A stretch of 64,000 nucleotides of DNA from contig JAURVB010012402.1 in assembly GCA_033002965.1 (NCBI GenBank), positions 20,150 to 84,149 of the forward strand. Reading direction: 5' to 3'. A program made the translations under genes and the position numbers. The notes beneath the pieces are model-generated. The model worked only from the letters and a program-made list of their open reading frames with translations, had not been told where the DNA came from and ran no database searches. The stretch is from Piper betle. Taxonomy: Eukaryota > Streptophyta > Magnoliopsida > Piperales > Piperaceae. Below, in pieces: positions 10,601-23,515 of this stretch (positions are counted from its first letter, which is position 1; every line of letters begins with the position of its first letter).

Positions 10601-13349
10601 ATACCTGTTATCATTTTGACATTCACCCCAAGGTTAAGAGCCCTCCTAATTGTTTCTGCACTGTCATGTCGAGGAGGATCAAAAAGAGGCATCAAACCCA
10701 TAAACTGCCATGGACCTCCAGCACTTTCCTTTGTTCCTTCAGGAACCTCCTGCATTAAGACGAATGTACAAAGTTACCAACCAATAGATTTTTTGTACAA
10801 ATACTAATAAAATTAATCAGGTATGGAATTAAAAATTAGTCCTACATACATAAGATATGCTACTTTACCTGGTATGATACAGCAAGAGACCTAAGACCCC
10901 GCTCGGCAAACTTGTCAATAACAGCATGAACTCTACGTTCTATATCAGACTTATTGTGGGCAAGGTTTAGAATCTGAAAAACCAACAAAGGAAATATCCC
11001 CAGGTGATTCCAGAGAATGTTTCACTATTAACAGAACACTAAGAGGTAAGGTACACACAAATTGAATACCTGCTCTGGTGCACCCTTGCTTACACGGTGC
11101 ATCTTCCCATTACCATCAACATATGTCAATGCAGTTCGCTTGTCAGTTGGATTAAAAGGAAGAAAATGCACTTCCTGAATGCCAGCCCTAGCCTTTTGAT
11201 GAAATTAGAAATGAAGAGTTAAAATATATAAATAGAAGATCTTGGTTGTGCTACATTCATCTGCATGATTCATTGAAAAAAGAAACATTACCTCTTTTGG
11301 GTCAGCAAGCATGTTGACAACGGCAGTATCAATGGCATCTTGATTTTCAGTTCGAGAGGCTCTAGCAGCCATCAAGATGACCATGTCTTGGTCTACACCT
11401 TTAGTGAAAACCTGAGGTCAAGGTTCCAATGATGGAAGCTAAAATGAGTCCGACTATGATAGAGAAGAGAAAAAGAGAACAATTTCTGTATCACCTCAAC
11501 AAGATTCTTGTCTACAGTCAACTTGTTCAGAGTTAAAGTGCCTGTTTTATCACTACATAAGACATCCATTCCAGCCATTTCTTCAATAGCTGTCATTCTC
11601 TTTGTTATGGCTCCCTGCAGTGAAAAATGATTTACACATTGTTTTGGCTTCGTTAGCCACATGATTTGACCATGTAACATAAAATATCACAAATTTATTC
11701 CCCCCACCTGCTGAGATAAACGATGAGATCCAATAGCCATTGTGACAGAAAGAACAGTGGGCATTGCAATTGGTATTCCTCCAATAAGGAGAACCAAAAG
11801 ATTGTCAATTCCAGGTCGATATTCCCGATGTTGGATTGGATACATGACAACGATCTCAATTATCATCCCAACAGCAATTGAACAAATACAGAAGTTCCCA
11901 ATGGCGGTCAAAACCTGTGGAGCACAAAAAACATGACTAACATATTGCACAAATTATTGGAATGTTTGCTCAATGGTCATCAGATATTGCTGTTCAAACC
12001 TTCTGAAAGTGGCCAATTTGGTTAGTAGTGTCAACAAGATGAGCAGCTTTGCCAAAGAACGTATGCACACCAGTAGCAATGACAACAGCTTCAATTTCTC
12101 CTTGTTTGCATGTGGACCCAGAGTAAATTCCATCTCCAGGTCCTTTTGTCACGGGAAGAGATTCACCCGTAAGTGCAGACTGCAAAGTACACACCAAGAC
12201 CAATCAATGAGAACTACTTTGATGAATCAGTCACACAACCAAAGTCAAACTTCTGGCCAACAAGAACCTGATCAATTTTTAAAGGATCACCATCCAGGAG
12301 ACGGGCATCTGCAGGAATAATATCCCCAAGCTTGATACTAATGATGTCACCAGGTACAAGAACTGAAGCATCTTGTTCGCTCCACCTGCCATCCCTTAAT
12401 ACCTAAATTACAAGAGAAGGACCATTAAATCACCAAATGGCAACTAAACAAAATCACAACAATCAAAACAAACAAAGCAACCCCAAGGAATAAAATTTCA
12501 AACCCCTTGAAGGGATCATTTACTAAGCTGGCATTTAGAAGAAATGTCAGTTACTAAATCAAGGCTTATTTCAACAACAAAGCCAGCGACACAAAAAGCA
12601 TTGGAGATACCTTAGCCTTTGGAGCAAGACGAGCCATAAGTGCAGCAGCAGCATTACCAGCATTGTTTTCCTCAATGAAACTAATAGTTGAATTGATCAA
12701 CAGCAACGTTATAATTCCCACAAAATCCTGCCAATCCGGTGCCTTTCCCTACAAAACTCAAATTATAATAATCAGCATCATACTTGCCACAAAATCAACC
12801 AAAAAATACAAAACCAAACAGAAGGTAAAGTTCAGAATCTAACTCCTCCATTTGCGAGAGCAATTGCCATAATAGCAGCAGCTTCCATGACCCATGAAAG
12901 TGGATTCCACATAAATCCAAGAAATTTCAAGAACTTGCTCTCCTGAAAAAATACTCCAAAAAGAAAAAATAGTAAGGAAAGAGCAAAAGCCGTGCTTCTT
13001 CATAGAAACATGAAGCAAAGGATTGACAACAATCAAATCCACGCCGGAAAAATCAAAAAAACTCCACCTTTTTCTCCTCCAACTTATTATGTCCAAAAAT
13101 CTGAAGCCGTCGCTCAGCATCCTCAGTGGTTAAACCTTGCGGAGTGCACCTAAGCGTCTGGAAAACCTCCTCCACCGGAATGTTTTCCTAAGAAGAAACC
13201 ACCAAAACAAATCAACACAAATTGCAGATCCATCACAACTAACATCCCATAAACAAAAAGAAATCTAACAAAAAAAACACAAAACTGATTACCAAATCCA
13301 CAGCTTCGTGCAACACAGCATCCAGACCGTCCCTACTATTCCCGTCCAT
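7651..13349 (-). CDS. Plasma-membrane H+-ATPase (P3A-type), 21 exons
   Basis: Proton-pumping P-type ATPase of the plasma membrane, which sets membrane potential and apoplastic pH. All exons could be placed with canonical junctions: 13349-13293, 13187-13068, 12942-12844, 12748-12611, 12402-12268, 12179-12000, 11914-11708, 11614-11495, 11411-11292, 11192-11070, 10973-10869, 10749-10605, 9964-9800, 9727-9489, 9372-9340, 9233-9152, 9058-8898, 8673-8488, 8391-8209, 8127-7949, 7747-7651. They sum to 2874 nt, 957 residues, normal for the family. Visible are the actuator TGES loop ([10 protein letters not shown]), the phosphorylation motif CSDKTGTLT (Asp about 334), the KGAPEQ nucleotide-binding motif, the hinge [19 protein letters not shown], and the C-terminal regulatory tail ending QQSYTV. 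The penultimate Thr of that ending is the known 14-3-3/fusicoccin site. Wording of the N-terminus and of the [15 protein letters not shown] loop fits the AHA4/AHA11 (tobacco PMA1-3) subfamily. No defect seen. Confidence 0.97.
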
Positions 13350-14330
13350 CCCTCCCTATTCAGCTAACCACCCACCACCTACAACCGCAAGCAACACTAA
13401 CTAAAAAACTAAAATTGCATTACCATATGCAGATACATCCAACAAAACACAAGAACACGAAAGAAGCCCGAACCCAGAAGTCGAATCGAAGCCCAGAAAC
13501 CGAAAAGAAACTCCTTTTAGCTAGGAAAACCAGTAACGCCTACTGTGGATAAGCTCCCATCAACCAGGCTTTCAGACATATAAATGGAACAAACCCAGGC
13601 ACCAAAAGGATGCCCAGCAGTACTTGAGTGGTACAGCCACAAGAACATCTTAGATTCTCACGCCGCACAGTCCATAGCTGCAAAAACACTGAAGAAGAGG
13701 TAAGCTAGGAAAAGTCGATCAACATCCGACACCTCTTTATGGAAAAATAAAAACAAAAAACAGTAATTACCAACGCTGTACATCTTTCTCTTATTAGTCT
13801 TTCTACAACTGGAGACAGAAGTTAAAACACGAGTTGCGACTATTGAACCATATAGAATAAAAGGATGATCAATATCCAAACAAATGTTCATAGAAAAATA
13901 ATAATAAAAGTGTAACTACCTAGCTATGCATTATATACATACACAGATATTTTTTACAATGGAAGATATATAGAACTTAGAAGGTTAATAATGGTGTGAC
14001 TGGTAGTGGAGGAAGAATGGAGGAGGTAGGCAGCGCAAGAGTCAAAAAGGAGTCGCCAGAGGAAGACACGAGATCTGGTCTGGTAATTGGAGTCAGAGTG
14101 AGAGAGATTGAGATTGAAAGATTTGCTTCCTTCCTAAGTTTTTGTCCACGTTCCCATGCGCAAATGGTATGCGCCTCGTGAAGTTGATACGTTTTTGGAT
14201 TCGTATCCACCACCTTCGTATCGGGCGGCAACGTTTTCCCGTTTACTATTTGCTTTGGGGAGAAAAAGAACGATACTTCGTATATTAATTTGAAATGATA
14301 GGTGTGTTTATTAGAATAACTCGACACCCT
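13350..14330 (-). promoter_or_regulatory. 5' leader and promoter region of the H+-ATPase
   Basis: Sequence upstream of the start codon on the minus strand. It contains the short upstream ORF, an AT-rich stretch of about 400 bp that could be a leader intron, and a GA-rich block (about 14000-14130 on the plus strand) that suits a transcribed 5' end. No coding frame with recognisable homology is seen. Confidence 0.4.
13409..13438 (-). promoter_or_regulatory. Possible 9-codon upstream ORF in the H+-ATPase leader
   Basis: Upstream of the H+-ATPase start on the minus strand, an ATG at 13438 opens a 9-codon frame (MYLHMVMQF) that ends in TAG at 13409, about 60 nt before the main ATG at 13349. Short upstream ORFs are documented in mRNAs of this H+-ATPase subfamily in Nicotiana (pma1), where they affect translation. 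Whether this stretch is in the mature leader depends on the transcription start and on a possible leader intron, which I cannot determine. Confidence 0.5.
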
Positions 14331-15395
14331 GTCATCGGTTTAAATCGATATAATTAGCAAAGTTTAAGGGCATATAGTTATAGTAAAAATTACAACAAAG
14401 CTTGTTATGTGTTTATTTCGATGTATTTAAAAGAGCTTTATAAGTTATCTTCAGAATAGATCATTGAGTGAATTTGAGGAGAATTGATGAATGGTCACTC
14501 TCGAGTGTGAGTTGAAAATTTTGATTATATTTAGGTTAATTGAGTTTGATTGGAGTTAGTAAATATTTATTTTACAGCTTTTGAGTGTAATATATGTTAA
14601 AAAATAAGAATATTTATTTTCTAAAAAATAAATCTTTCACATAATTTTATCTATTTTCAAAAGTTATCAATTTTAACAAAGTAATTTTTTTTAAATTTGC
14701 AAGCCCTTTTAAATTTAACGAGTGTTATAAAAAGACCAATCACTTACCGTTTCACATTTTTTGTTAAAATGAAATTTATATTTATATTTTGAATCTAAGT
14801 GAAGAAGTAAAATATATTTGAGAATTGAATAACATGCAAATTAACTTACTAATCTGTTAAGAAAACCTTATTAATGTTGTAATAATATGTCAAAGCTTAA
14901 AGCTAGATGTTGCAGGATTATTATTAAATAAATTGAATATTGTAATTATTGTTTTCCCAAGCAAAAAACCTCAATTAGTATTAGCATAAGTATATATACT
15001 TTATAATAAGAACACATTAAGCAAATTTTACGTGGCACGCACAAAGGGGCCGGTTGTGACCCGCAGGTCACCATGTGCCGCCTACGTCTCGATCGTTATC
15101 GTGATTGTGGATACGTACACATCAATGTATCGATAAGACAAAGTATACAAATAAGACACTTTTTCATATCTTTAATTCCTAATTGTTCTTAATTATTTAC
15201 TAATAAAAGCTGTATGACAGGCAAATTGCGGGCCCACCCACGTGTACGATTTTGTACTGTCCATAAAGCTCCGGTCTTTTGAAGGGACAAAGTATAGTGG
15301 CAAGTGACCCGATTAATAATCCGGATCCTAATGGGCCCCGCCCCTTATATTGTAGTATTTGTTACTAATTATTAAACGGTTGATAGCTTTAACTA

Positions 15396-15688
15396 AGGGT
15401 ACTAATTGAGTTAGCGAGTCAAACTCAATTTGTATTCGAACTCGACTCGAGATCGAACGAGTTTTTATCTTTTATGTGTTTAAACTCGACTCGAATTCGA
15501 ATACACATATAGTATATAATTTTCTAGCTCAAACCCAGTTCATTTGTGAGCTCAAAACTGACTCGATTAAAAGTCAAAATTATCTCACTTTAAAAAAAAA
15601 TCCCCTCCATGTAGATTGAACTCACAACCTTGAAGTCATCACTTGAATACTTACCATCTCAATTATCTTACTTTCTTAGTTATTATAT

Positions 15689-15729
<41 letters not shown>

Positions 15730-16013
15730 ATAATATAATATAATATAAAAACTATATTATTATATTATTTTATCGAGTCGAGTTCGAGTCGAACTATGAG
15801 TCGAGTTCGAATAGAACTACGAGTCGCGTTCAAGTCGAGATCAAGTTATAACCGACTCGAACCGAGTCGAACACGACCTTACTCAAGCTCGACTCGTAAG
15901 ATTCGAATTCGAGTCGAGTTCGAGCTCGAATATTTATATGTCGAGTTTCGAGTTGAGTCAAGCCGAGCCGAATACTAAATGCTCACGAGCTAACTCGCTC
16001 AATTAGCAACCCT
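15396..16013. repeat. Fold-back MITE-like element, GAGTCGAG-rich (copy 1)
   Basis: The left end starts AGGGTACTAATTGAG and the right end finishes CTCAATTAGCAACCCT, so the termini are imperfect inverted repeats. Both arms are packed with ACTCGACTCGA/TCGAGTTCGAG words, with an AT-rich core containing a (TA)n tract. There is no open frame for a transposase. Flanking bases share TTTAA but no exact target-site duplication is seen. It looks like a non-autonomous inverted-repeat element. Confidence 0.6.
15695..15723. repeat. (TA)n microsatellite
   Basis: An uninterrupted TA tract preceded by TGTGTG, inside the AT-rich core of the fold-back element. Confidence 0.9.
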
Positions 16014-16320
16014 AGGTTTAAGATGCACAGTAAAACACAATTCTTTGTTTGCATTGGAGTAGTTTTTCCATCAAATTTCATGAGCTTTATATCAAACTCA
16101 TCTAATCTTGTTGAAGGTCAGATAAATGGTTCTCTCGATGCTCGTGCACAGCCAGTTTTAATTAAGTGATTATTTCATGATATTTGTGACTTAAAAAATT
16201 CGCCAATTATAAACATAAATCACAAATTTTTGTAATTCATGAATAATTATTAAAGGGGTATTTGGCATATTTTAGCCTGCTTGTTCGGTAGGCCATATGA
16301 TTTGAAATTTCATGATATAT

Positions 16321-16734
16321 AGGGGTGTTAATAGTCCGGTTGAGGTTGAAATTGTTGACATTTTGCTCGATCTCGCTCTAGTTAGAGCTCTACTCGAATT
16401 AAGCGAGTAACTACATTTTCGTTTGGTTCGATTTGATTTGAAATTCGATAATTTATATTTGATATAATAGTTAATATAGTTTTTTGTACAATTATTTATA
16501 AAAAAATATTAAAAAATTAAATTATATGATAGGATAGTTTTACATGATAATGTAATGATTTTATTTCCAAATAAATTATTTGTTTGGCAAATAATTAAAC
16601 TAAAATTAAATTATTCTAGCTTTCATAATTAATTTTATTTCAAGTTGTCTAAAAAATATATATATACGTGACTAATCATCAAGCAAACACGTGTTCAACT
16701 CGAACTCAACTCAACTCGTTTAATTAGCATCCCT
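16321..16734. repeat. Fold-back MITE-like element (copy 2)
   Basis: Starts AGGGGTGTTAATAG and ends TTTAATTAGCATCCCT, which are inverted relatives of the ends of copy 1. Both arms carry CGCTC/ACTCGA words, more diverged than in copy 1, and the core is AT-rich. It lies only about 300 bp from copy 1. No coding capacity. Confidence 0.55.
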
Positions 16735-19700
16735 AATGTATACGGGGCTCAACACTTAGTAAAAGAAAAATTCTTTTTTTCTCATTTATTTAATCAATTT
16801 TTAATTAACTATATCTAACATGCAATAAACGATTTCATCCTTGTCCAACTTAAGAGCATGGTAAAGCAATAAGCATGTTGAATAAACCGGGCCCTGGACT
16901 ATTTCGCCATGACTATATATATATACAGACACCCTCTTCCTTTGTTTGAAGCTTTAAGAACAAAAAGTTTGCGTCTTTTGTCATAGCCCACCTCGTGTGT
17001 TCATTTTTTTAAAAAAAGTTTAATATTTTAACAAAAAGTTCAATGAAACTCATAAAATAAGGCTCCCCTTGGAAGCCAGTTTTATGTGCTACGATGAAAA
17101 ACAAATGCAAGCATCCAAATTCACTCTCACACTAATCCCCATTGCAAAACTTCCAACTTTTTTTAATGACATTATTAGTTTCGGTGTTAGTCTCTTTCAG
17201 CGAAGATGATGAGCTATTTTCTACAAAGAAAAATGTATAAAACGTTCTACATCAACGTTCTCCATTCACATTTTTTTATAATTATTTAAATTATTTTTTT
17301 AAAATCATAATTAATATCTACTTTTATTTCATAACGTGATTGATGAATGTAACATGATTCTTCCGTGAAATGAACTTGACCACTTCTTAAAGCTCTAATG
17401 CCGGCTACAATAACAAAAGTTTGGCTTAAAATTTATAGTTTAATAAACTAGGGTAGAACTTGAGGATTACTCCTCTAAAGTTAACTCGAACATGAGCTAA
17501 TTGATGTACTCAAGTTTGATGCTTGTGTATTATGTCTAGATGTTGGCGGTTCATCCAGCAGCTTGAAAATATCTTACATTCCAATATTATAACCGTGAAG
17601 CACTGCTTGTGTGCAATATATTCTCATGTTGAAATTATTCTGAAACAAAATTATATTCTCATCTGTCAAGATTACTGTACATTTTCTTCGAGACAATCCT
17701 TAATCTAATACACATCACACCGAACGAGATCAGCAGCGAAGAAATTTGTGATAAAATCTTAATTTGATTAGAAAAGTAGACAATTGTAATTAGTTTTACA
17801 GTTATTATTTAGCTTAATATAATACGAGGCAAAGTTAATTACCCCGAATTTGTAAGGAGGCAGGCAAGAAAGATAGATAATTGAAACGCTGTGTTGGATC
17901 TGCTTAAACCACAGCTGGACGATAGATTGAAGGCGCATGTCCGGGACAAGCACTTTCTCTGTTCCCCACATACCGTAACACGTACATGTACGGTCACTAA
18001 TCAGCCATCCCCTTCCTTTGTTATGTTTTGTTTTGTTTTGTCCTCAATCTTAATCCAGACTCATTCCTCCTCTTCCTTCGCATTGGTGGTGCACTCACTT
18101 CTGTGATCGTCATCATACCCAAAAAAAGCTTCGAAAGGTCAGGGCCTGATTTCAATGAGATCGAGTTTGAATGTAACCGCAGGCAGCAATCATGTTCAAA
18201 GCCCTGTTATTGACACTTCCCCTAAAAGAAAGAAATGCAGCCTCTGTTTTCAATTTACTAACGACCAACCTTGCATTAATGGAGGCGATATCAAGGTATG
18301 AGAAAGAGAGGAAGGTGCATTAAACTGTACATGTGCTCTTGCCGGCTACTTATGGTCGTCGTCGTCGACAATGTTCGGTCGGGAATATGTCGTACATGAT
18401 CGCCATGTGACTTGAGAGTTTTAAACAAGCCTCTCTTTTTTTATAGAGAAGAAGAAGAAGAAATCTGCTGTTCTTTGTGGGGGTGACTAATAGAATCTGA
18501 TTGAATATTGGCTACATGAAGACCATGTGGGAGACCTAATTTACGTAATCTAATCGCTCTTTCATGTCTCAATTGGTTTTTCACGAGAGTTACATGACAA
18601 ACGAGTTTTGTATTTTTTAGGCTAAAAAAGGCACACTGGAAGCTATTTTATTCTTCTATTCTGCCGGCTTCCACGGCGAAATTTTCACTCTTTTTCTTGT
18701 TCTTTTCGATCATGTTTCTGGGTATAATTGTTGGTTTGTTGCTTATAGCTTCCAAGTCTTTGTTGTATGTATGACTTGTAAGGTACTTTGGGTATGGATG
18801 CTTGGCTTCTGAAGGCCTTCACTTCCTGCATGTGTAGAACTATCTCAGGTCATTCAAGATTGTTGTCTAGAAGCTTTTAGGTATTTATCTTATCTAGAGA
18901 CCGAAGCATGACAGCGTTAACCGTCTAAAACGATGATCATACATGGAGAAAGATAATAATAAACAACAGAGTGCATGACCTTTCGTCATGCTTAATTTTT
19001 TCTGCCCCATTTTGGCTGACTAATCTATCTTCAGAACCAACTTCTGAACAGCGAGTCAATCTTTTATTTCCCTTTCTTTTATTGTTCCAAGTGTATCAAC
19101 CTCATCTTTTGGACAAATATATCACTCTTTTATTGCATCAAGTTTAAAGAATTTCAAATATAAATAATACAAATATATTATGTATAGAGAAAAACATACT
19201 TACATCAATTAAACAAGCTCGATTGTCTTATATTCTCACATAAATGAGTTTTTTTCATATAATATATCTTGTTCTTATTTAAAATTCATAAAACTTCATG
19301 CATAAAAAACTAGCACATTGTTTCAAAAGATGATATTGACACACTTTAAAATAATGAGGGATTGGGCTATAAAAGACTATCACACTGATCAAAAGTGAAT
19401 TTTCCCACAAATGAAATTAACTTCAGTTTGTTTAAGGATGATTAATATGTTCAATGTGAAACAATCAAAATGGGGTATAAATGGCGTAAAACCTGTGACT
19501 CGAGTCAAAGTTTTATATTAGCGAACCAGTTAGTTTAACCATCAGTTCGAGTCGAGTCAATTTCATAAACCATGTGATAAGTTGAGGTCAACTATAAGTT
19601 ATGAGTGATGATAATTAAGTGTACCTGAATATATGATGATAATGTCAAAAAGATAATAATAAACGAGTTATCCAAGTATATGATAGTATGCAATTATTTT

Positions 19701-22450
19701 TTATATTTAATCGTAGAATTATCTTTTAGTTTGATGTGTGAATGCATCATAAGCACATTATCTTTTAGTTTGATGTGGAGATACAAAGTAGGAGTTCGCT
19801 GCTTAGGCGCCTAGATATGATTGGAGCTTCTACCAGATCCATTTCGGACTCGCTTCTGGTTTGGCTTTTATACTTTGTCGTGTTTTATTTTAACAGGAAA
19901 GCAGATGTGTCGAGTGATAGATTTATTGAATCCCACTCTACACAGACCATCTAATCATATGAAATTTTCGAATTAATAACCCTCGAAGATGAGATCCCTT
20001 GAGTTTGTTTTCGAAAACTCAGATCCAAATCATAATGCCTTCGAACTTATTATATAATTTCTACTTAGGCCTATGTACATATAATATTTTCGCATTTTCA
20101 ATGGGACGTGAGAAAAGAGAAAACCGATGGCTGCGTCTTGAGATAGGACGTGTGCTCATCAAAGCAGGCTTTGGAATTGATAAACTTTGTTCCATTCCTA
20201 AGGGATATTGATAGCTTTACCTTTGAATTCCTTAGACCCAGAGAAGTGTGGAGGTTTATGGGTACTACTTTATAGCGAATGTATAGACTTGTGGTTTCAA
20301 AAGGTACCGGAGGTATAAGCATGAGAGTATTCAGTCTCTATACTTAAGGTTAAGAGTGATGTAGAGGATGAAAAGGGCTGAAAGAAAAAAGAATGATTTT
20401 TGTATAAGGGATAGTTTAAAGGGGAAGCTATCGCACGAGATCGACAACTTTTAGTTATTGCCATTATGAGAGTTTCTATGAAGAAGATTAATAAAGTTTT
20501 TATTCGACATGAAGGCCAGTTTTCCTATGTCAACTTGTTAATAGTTATTTGTGGACTGATAACAATTGTTAATGACAACTTTTTATTATCTATATAAGTG
20601 AGAATTGCGAAGAATGAATGTTGCTGGAACTACATAAGAGCAACACCAAAATTGTGCACACATGTACACATATACCAGCCGAATATAATTAATGACGATG
20701 ATAAGTGTTGAATTGTTTGAATGATGAAATTTGAATGTCATTCGATGAATTAATATAAATATTTTGCATGTAAATAAAATTGAAAATAAAAATAAACGAA
20801 TATGCAATAGAATTTAGACTTGATTCAAATAATAAAGAAAATAGTGATAACTAAAATGTAAAAGAAATGGTATATTTAAATTATGTTTCAAATTTGTTTT
20901 AACATAAATATATATTAATTATTGTTAACAAAGTAACGTGTATGTAAAACAATATTAGAACAAAAACATCTCATCCATGTTTTACACATTACATCACGCA
21001 TCACCATGTTGAAACGCAAAGGGCAAATCCAAATCGGCTTAACCAAAATTTTCACGTTTGGCTCAATGGTAAACAAAAACAAGGTGTTACAAATAGCGTG
21101 AAAAAAACTAGGCAAAGCCAACAAATTTCCTACTACACTATATGCTACAGCAGGTGAACAATCTTTCGTTGGAATGTTCATAAAGTCCCATGGTTTCCCT
21201 CATTGAAGCTAAAAGCTTTTGTTCAGTAAACTAGTTTATGGCCCTAGGTCATTGCAAAACCACATCAAACACAAAAAGAGCTAGCTGCCCTGCACACAGA
21301 CCTTACAAAACATTAAGCTTGATAGAAATCAGCATATAGTTAAAACATAGCTAATTTGTGCATCTGAATTCAATCGATCATAAAGCATAAACAATGTAAA
21401 TACATCTTTCAGCTCTCAATTGCAGACTTAAAACTGATGATCGTTCTATCAAAGCACCAAAGTGCAACTAGAAATCTTCCAAATGTTGGCTCTAATATGC
21501 ACTAAACAAGTATGGCTTTATCGTTTTGGTAAATGTACTAGACTCAAATCAAGATGCTGAACAAATAAACCGATAGTAACTTCACTTGCACAAGACACCG
21601 TAGTTATTTTGGGTACCAACCACTTCACATTTCCGAGCCAGAAATAAACTACACTAGAATAGACATCTCAACTGAGAATAAATTGAGATGATAGTAGAAG
21701 TTCATGCCTTATCAACCGAGAAATCAACATCTGCAAACATGGATCATATTAATTCTCATTTAGCCAACAAAGACTTCTGTATTATGTACTAAAAGACCAT
21801 AAAATCCAATCAAGTGCAGCAGAATACTCACCTGTTGAAACGTTCATAACTTCCCTAAATTTTGCATCCTTGCTAAAAATTTGTACAGTAAACCAGTTTA
21901 CAAAAATGCATCAAGAGCCAAAAGAGAGAACTTCCCTGCAACATGATAACTTTACAAAAAACAACCACAAGTACAATTTTTAGCAGAAAATGTTGTACCT
22001 CATAGTTAACTCCCTGAATTTGAACGTAACATATGGAAGACCATCTGATACTATCAACCAACAACCATGCAGAGACATCTATCTAAACTAACCAGACGCC
22101 ATTAAAGATATAACACTGCTAAACATTACATCAAGTAGCCATCTCAAATTTCACTTCAAAAGTATGAAATCATGATAATTTTATTTCAATGCATCATAAC
22201 TGAATTGTAAAATTTAACTACGACCTACTTCAAACCCCATAAGACAAACAAATTGCAGCTAAAATTAAAATCAATCAAAACGCCACCAGAATAATTCTTC
22301 AACATAACATTGAGTTAAACATAATCAATATTGCAATATAAAGCATAACAGTTAACATCAAAACTACAAAGTTTTTATATGCACTAATTAGAACCATGAC
22401 CACCAAGCCAAAAACAAAGAAACAAACATTAACAAAGACAACATAGGATA

Positions 22451-23408
22451 TCAGAAATCCTCATCAAGCTTGAACACATGGATTCCTCCATCCCCATTCA
22501 AGCTCGACATAACCGACGCCTTCTGGTACTCGCCCACCCTCTTCTCGAAGAAGTTGGTCTTCCCCTGCAAAGAGATGAGCTCCATCCAATCAAAAGGGTT
22601 CTGCACATTGTACATCTTCTCGTACCCAAGAGCCACCAGCAAACGATCCGCCACAAACTCAATGTACTGGCTCATTAAGTGCCCATTCATTCCCACCAGC
22701 GCGCAAGGCAGAGCATCGCACACAAACTCCCGCTCGATCTCGACGGCGTCGGCGACAATCTCCCTCACTCGCTCGGCGGTGAGCTTCTGCTTAAGCAGAC
22801 TGTAGAGCAAACAAGCGAAGTCGCAGTGGAGGCCCTCGTCCCGGGAAATGAGCTCGTTGGAGAAGGTGAGCCCCGGCATGAGACCCCGCTTCCTGAGCCA
22901 GAAAATAGCGCAAAAGCTACCGGAGAAGAAGATCCCCTCGACGCAAGCGAAGGCGAGGAGCCGCTCGGCGAAGGAGTCGATCCAGCGCAGCGCCCAGTCG
23001 GCCTTCTTCCCGACGGGCGGCACGGTGTCGATGGCGCGAAAGAGGCGGCCTTTCTCTGCCGGGTCCCTGATGTAGGTCTCGAGGAGCAGGCTGTACATCT
23101 CCGAGTGGATGTTCTCGACGGCGATCTGGAAGCCGTAGAAGGCCCGGGCCTCGGGCAGCTGCACCTCCCTCATGAACCGGCCAGCGAGGTTCTCGAGCAC
23201 GATGCCGTCGGAGGCGGCGAAGAAGGCGAGGACATGGGATACGAAGTGGCGCTCGTCGGGGTTGAGGGAGTCCCAGTGGCGGTTGTCCTGGGAGAGGTCG
23301 ACCTCCTCGGCGGTCCAGAACGAGGCCTCGACCTTCTTGTACATCTCCCAGAGTTGCGGGTAGCGGATGGGGAACATGCAGGAGCGGCTCCTCGGGGTAG
23401 GCCGGCAT
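22451..23408 (-). pseudogene. Ribonucleotide reductase small subunit (R2), N-terminus frame-broken
   Basis: R2 subunit of class I ribonucleotide reductase, which holds the diiron-tyrosyl radical used to make dNTPs. The body, from [10 protein letters not shown] at 23377 to the stop at 22451, is one 308-residue frame. It keeps [17 protein letters not shown] (Glu, His and the radical Tyr), [18 protein letters not shown], and the R1-binding end KLDEDF. About three residues are missing before FAERLLAF compared with plant relatives. The conserved start [10 protein letters not shown] is present at 23408 in a strong context but in a different frame. Plant relatives have about 57 nt between the two methionines and here there are 31, so about 26 nt are lost. 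Translation from the first ATG would run out of frame; translation from 23377 would give a slightly short but otherwise complete enzyme. Very GC-rich, no introns. Either a damaged copy, an assembly gap, or a gene using the inner start. Confidence 0.85.
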
Positions 23409-23515
23409 GGCGGCGACGGCAGGCGAGGGTCGGACCGACGGCGGCGGTGGGAGGAGGAGCAGAGGTTTGGAGAGGAGATGATGGGGGGATGACGGAGGCG
23501 GCGGGGAAGGGGGAT

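Larger units (their letters stand above)
14331..22450. other. Gene-free AT-rich spacer
   Basis: About 8 kb without a recognisable gene on either strand; all open frames are short and resemble nothing known. It contains the fold-back repeats listed separately, simple (TA)n tracts and a third region with GAGTCGAG-type words near 19500-19560. At 21200-21310 and 21880-21960 two diverged stretches share words such as CAGTAAACYAGTTTA and CTTTACAAAA, suggesting an old local duplication, though this is weak. The last 1.5 kb may hold the 3' UTR of the ribonucleotide-reductase gene. Confidence 0.5.

Noticed and set aside
16900..18300. Short plus-strand frames around 17.5-18.2 kb
   Set aside because: Each is about 60-70 codons, with no recognisable motif and no intron structure linking them.
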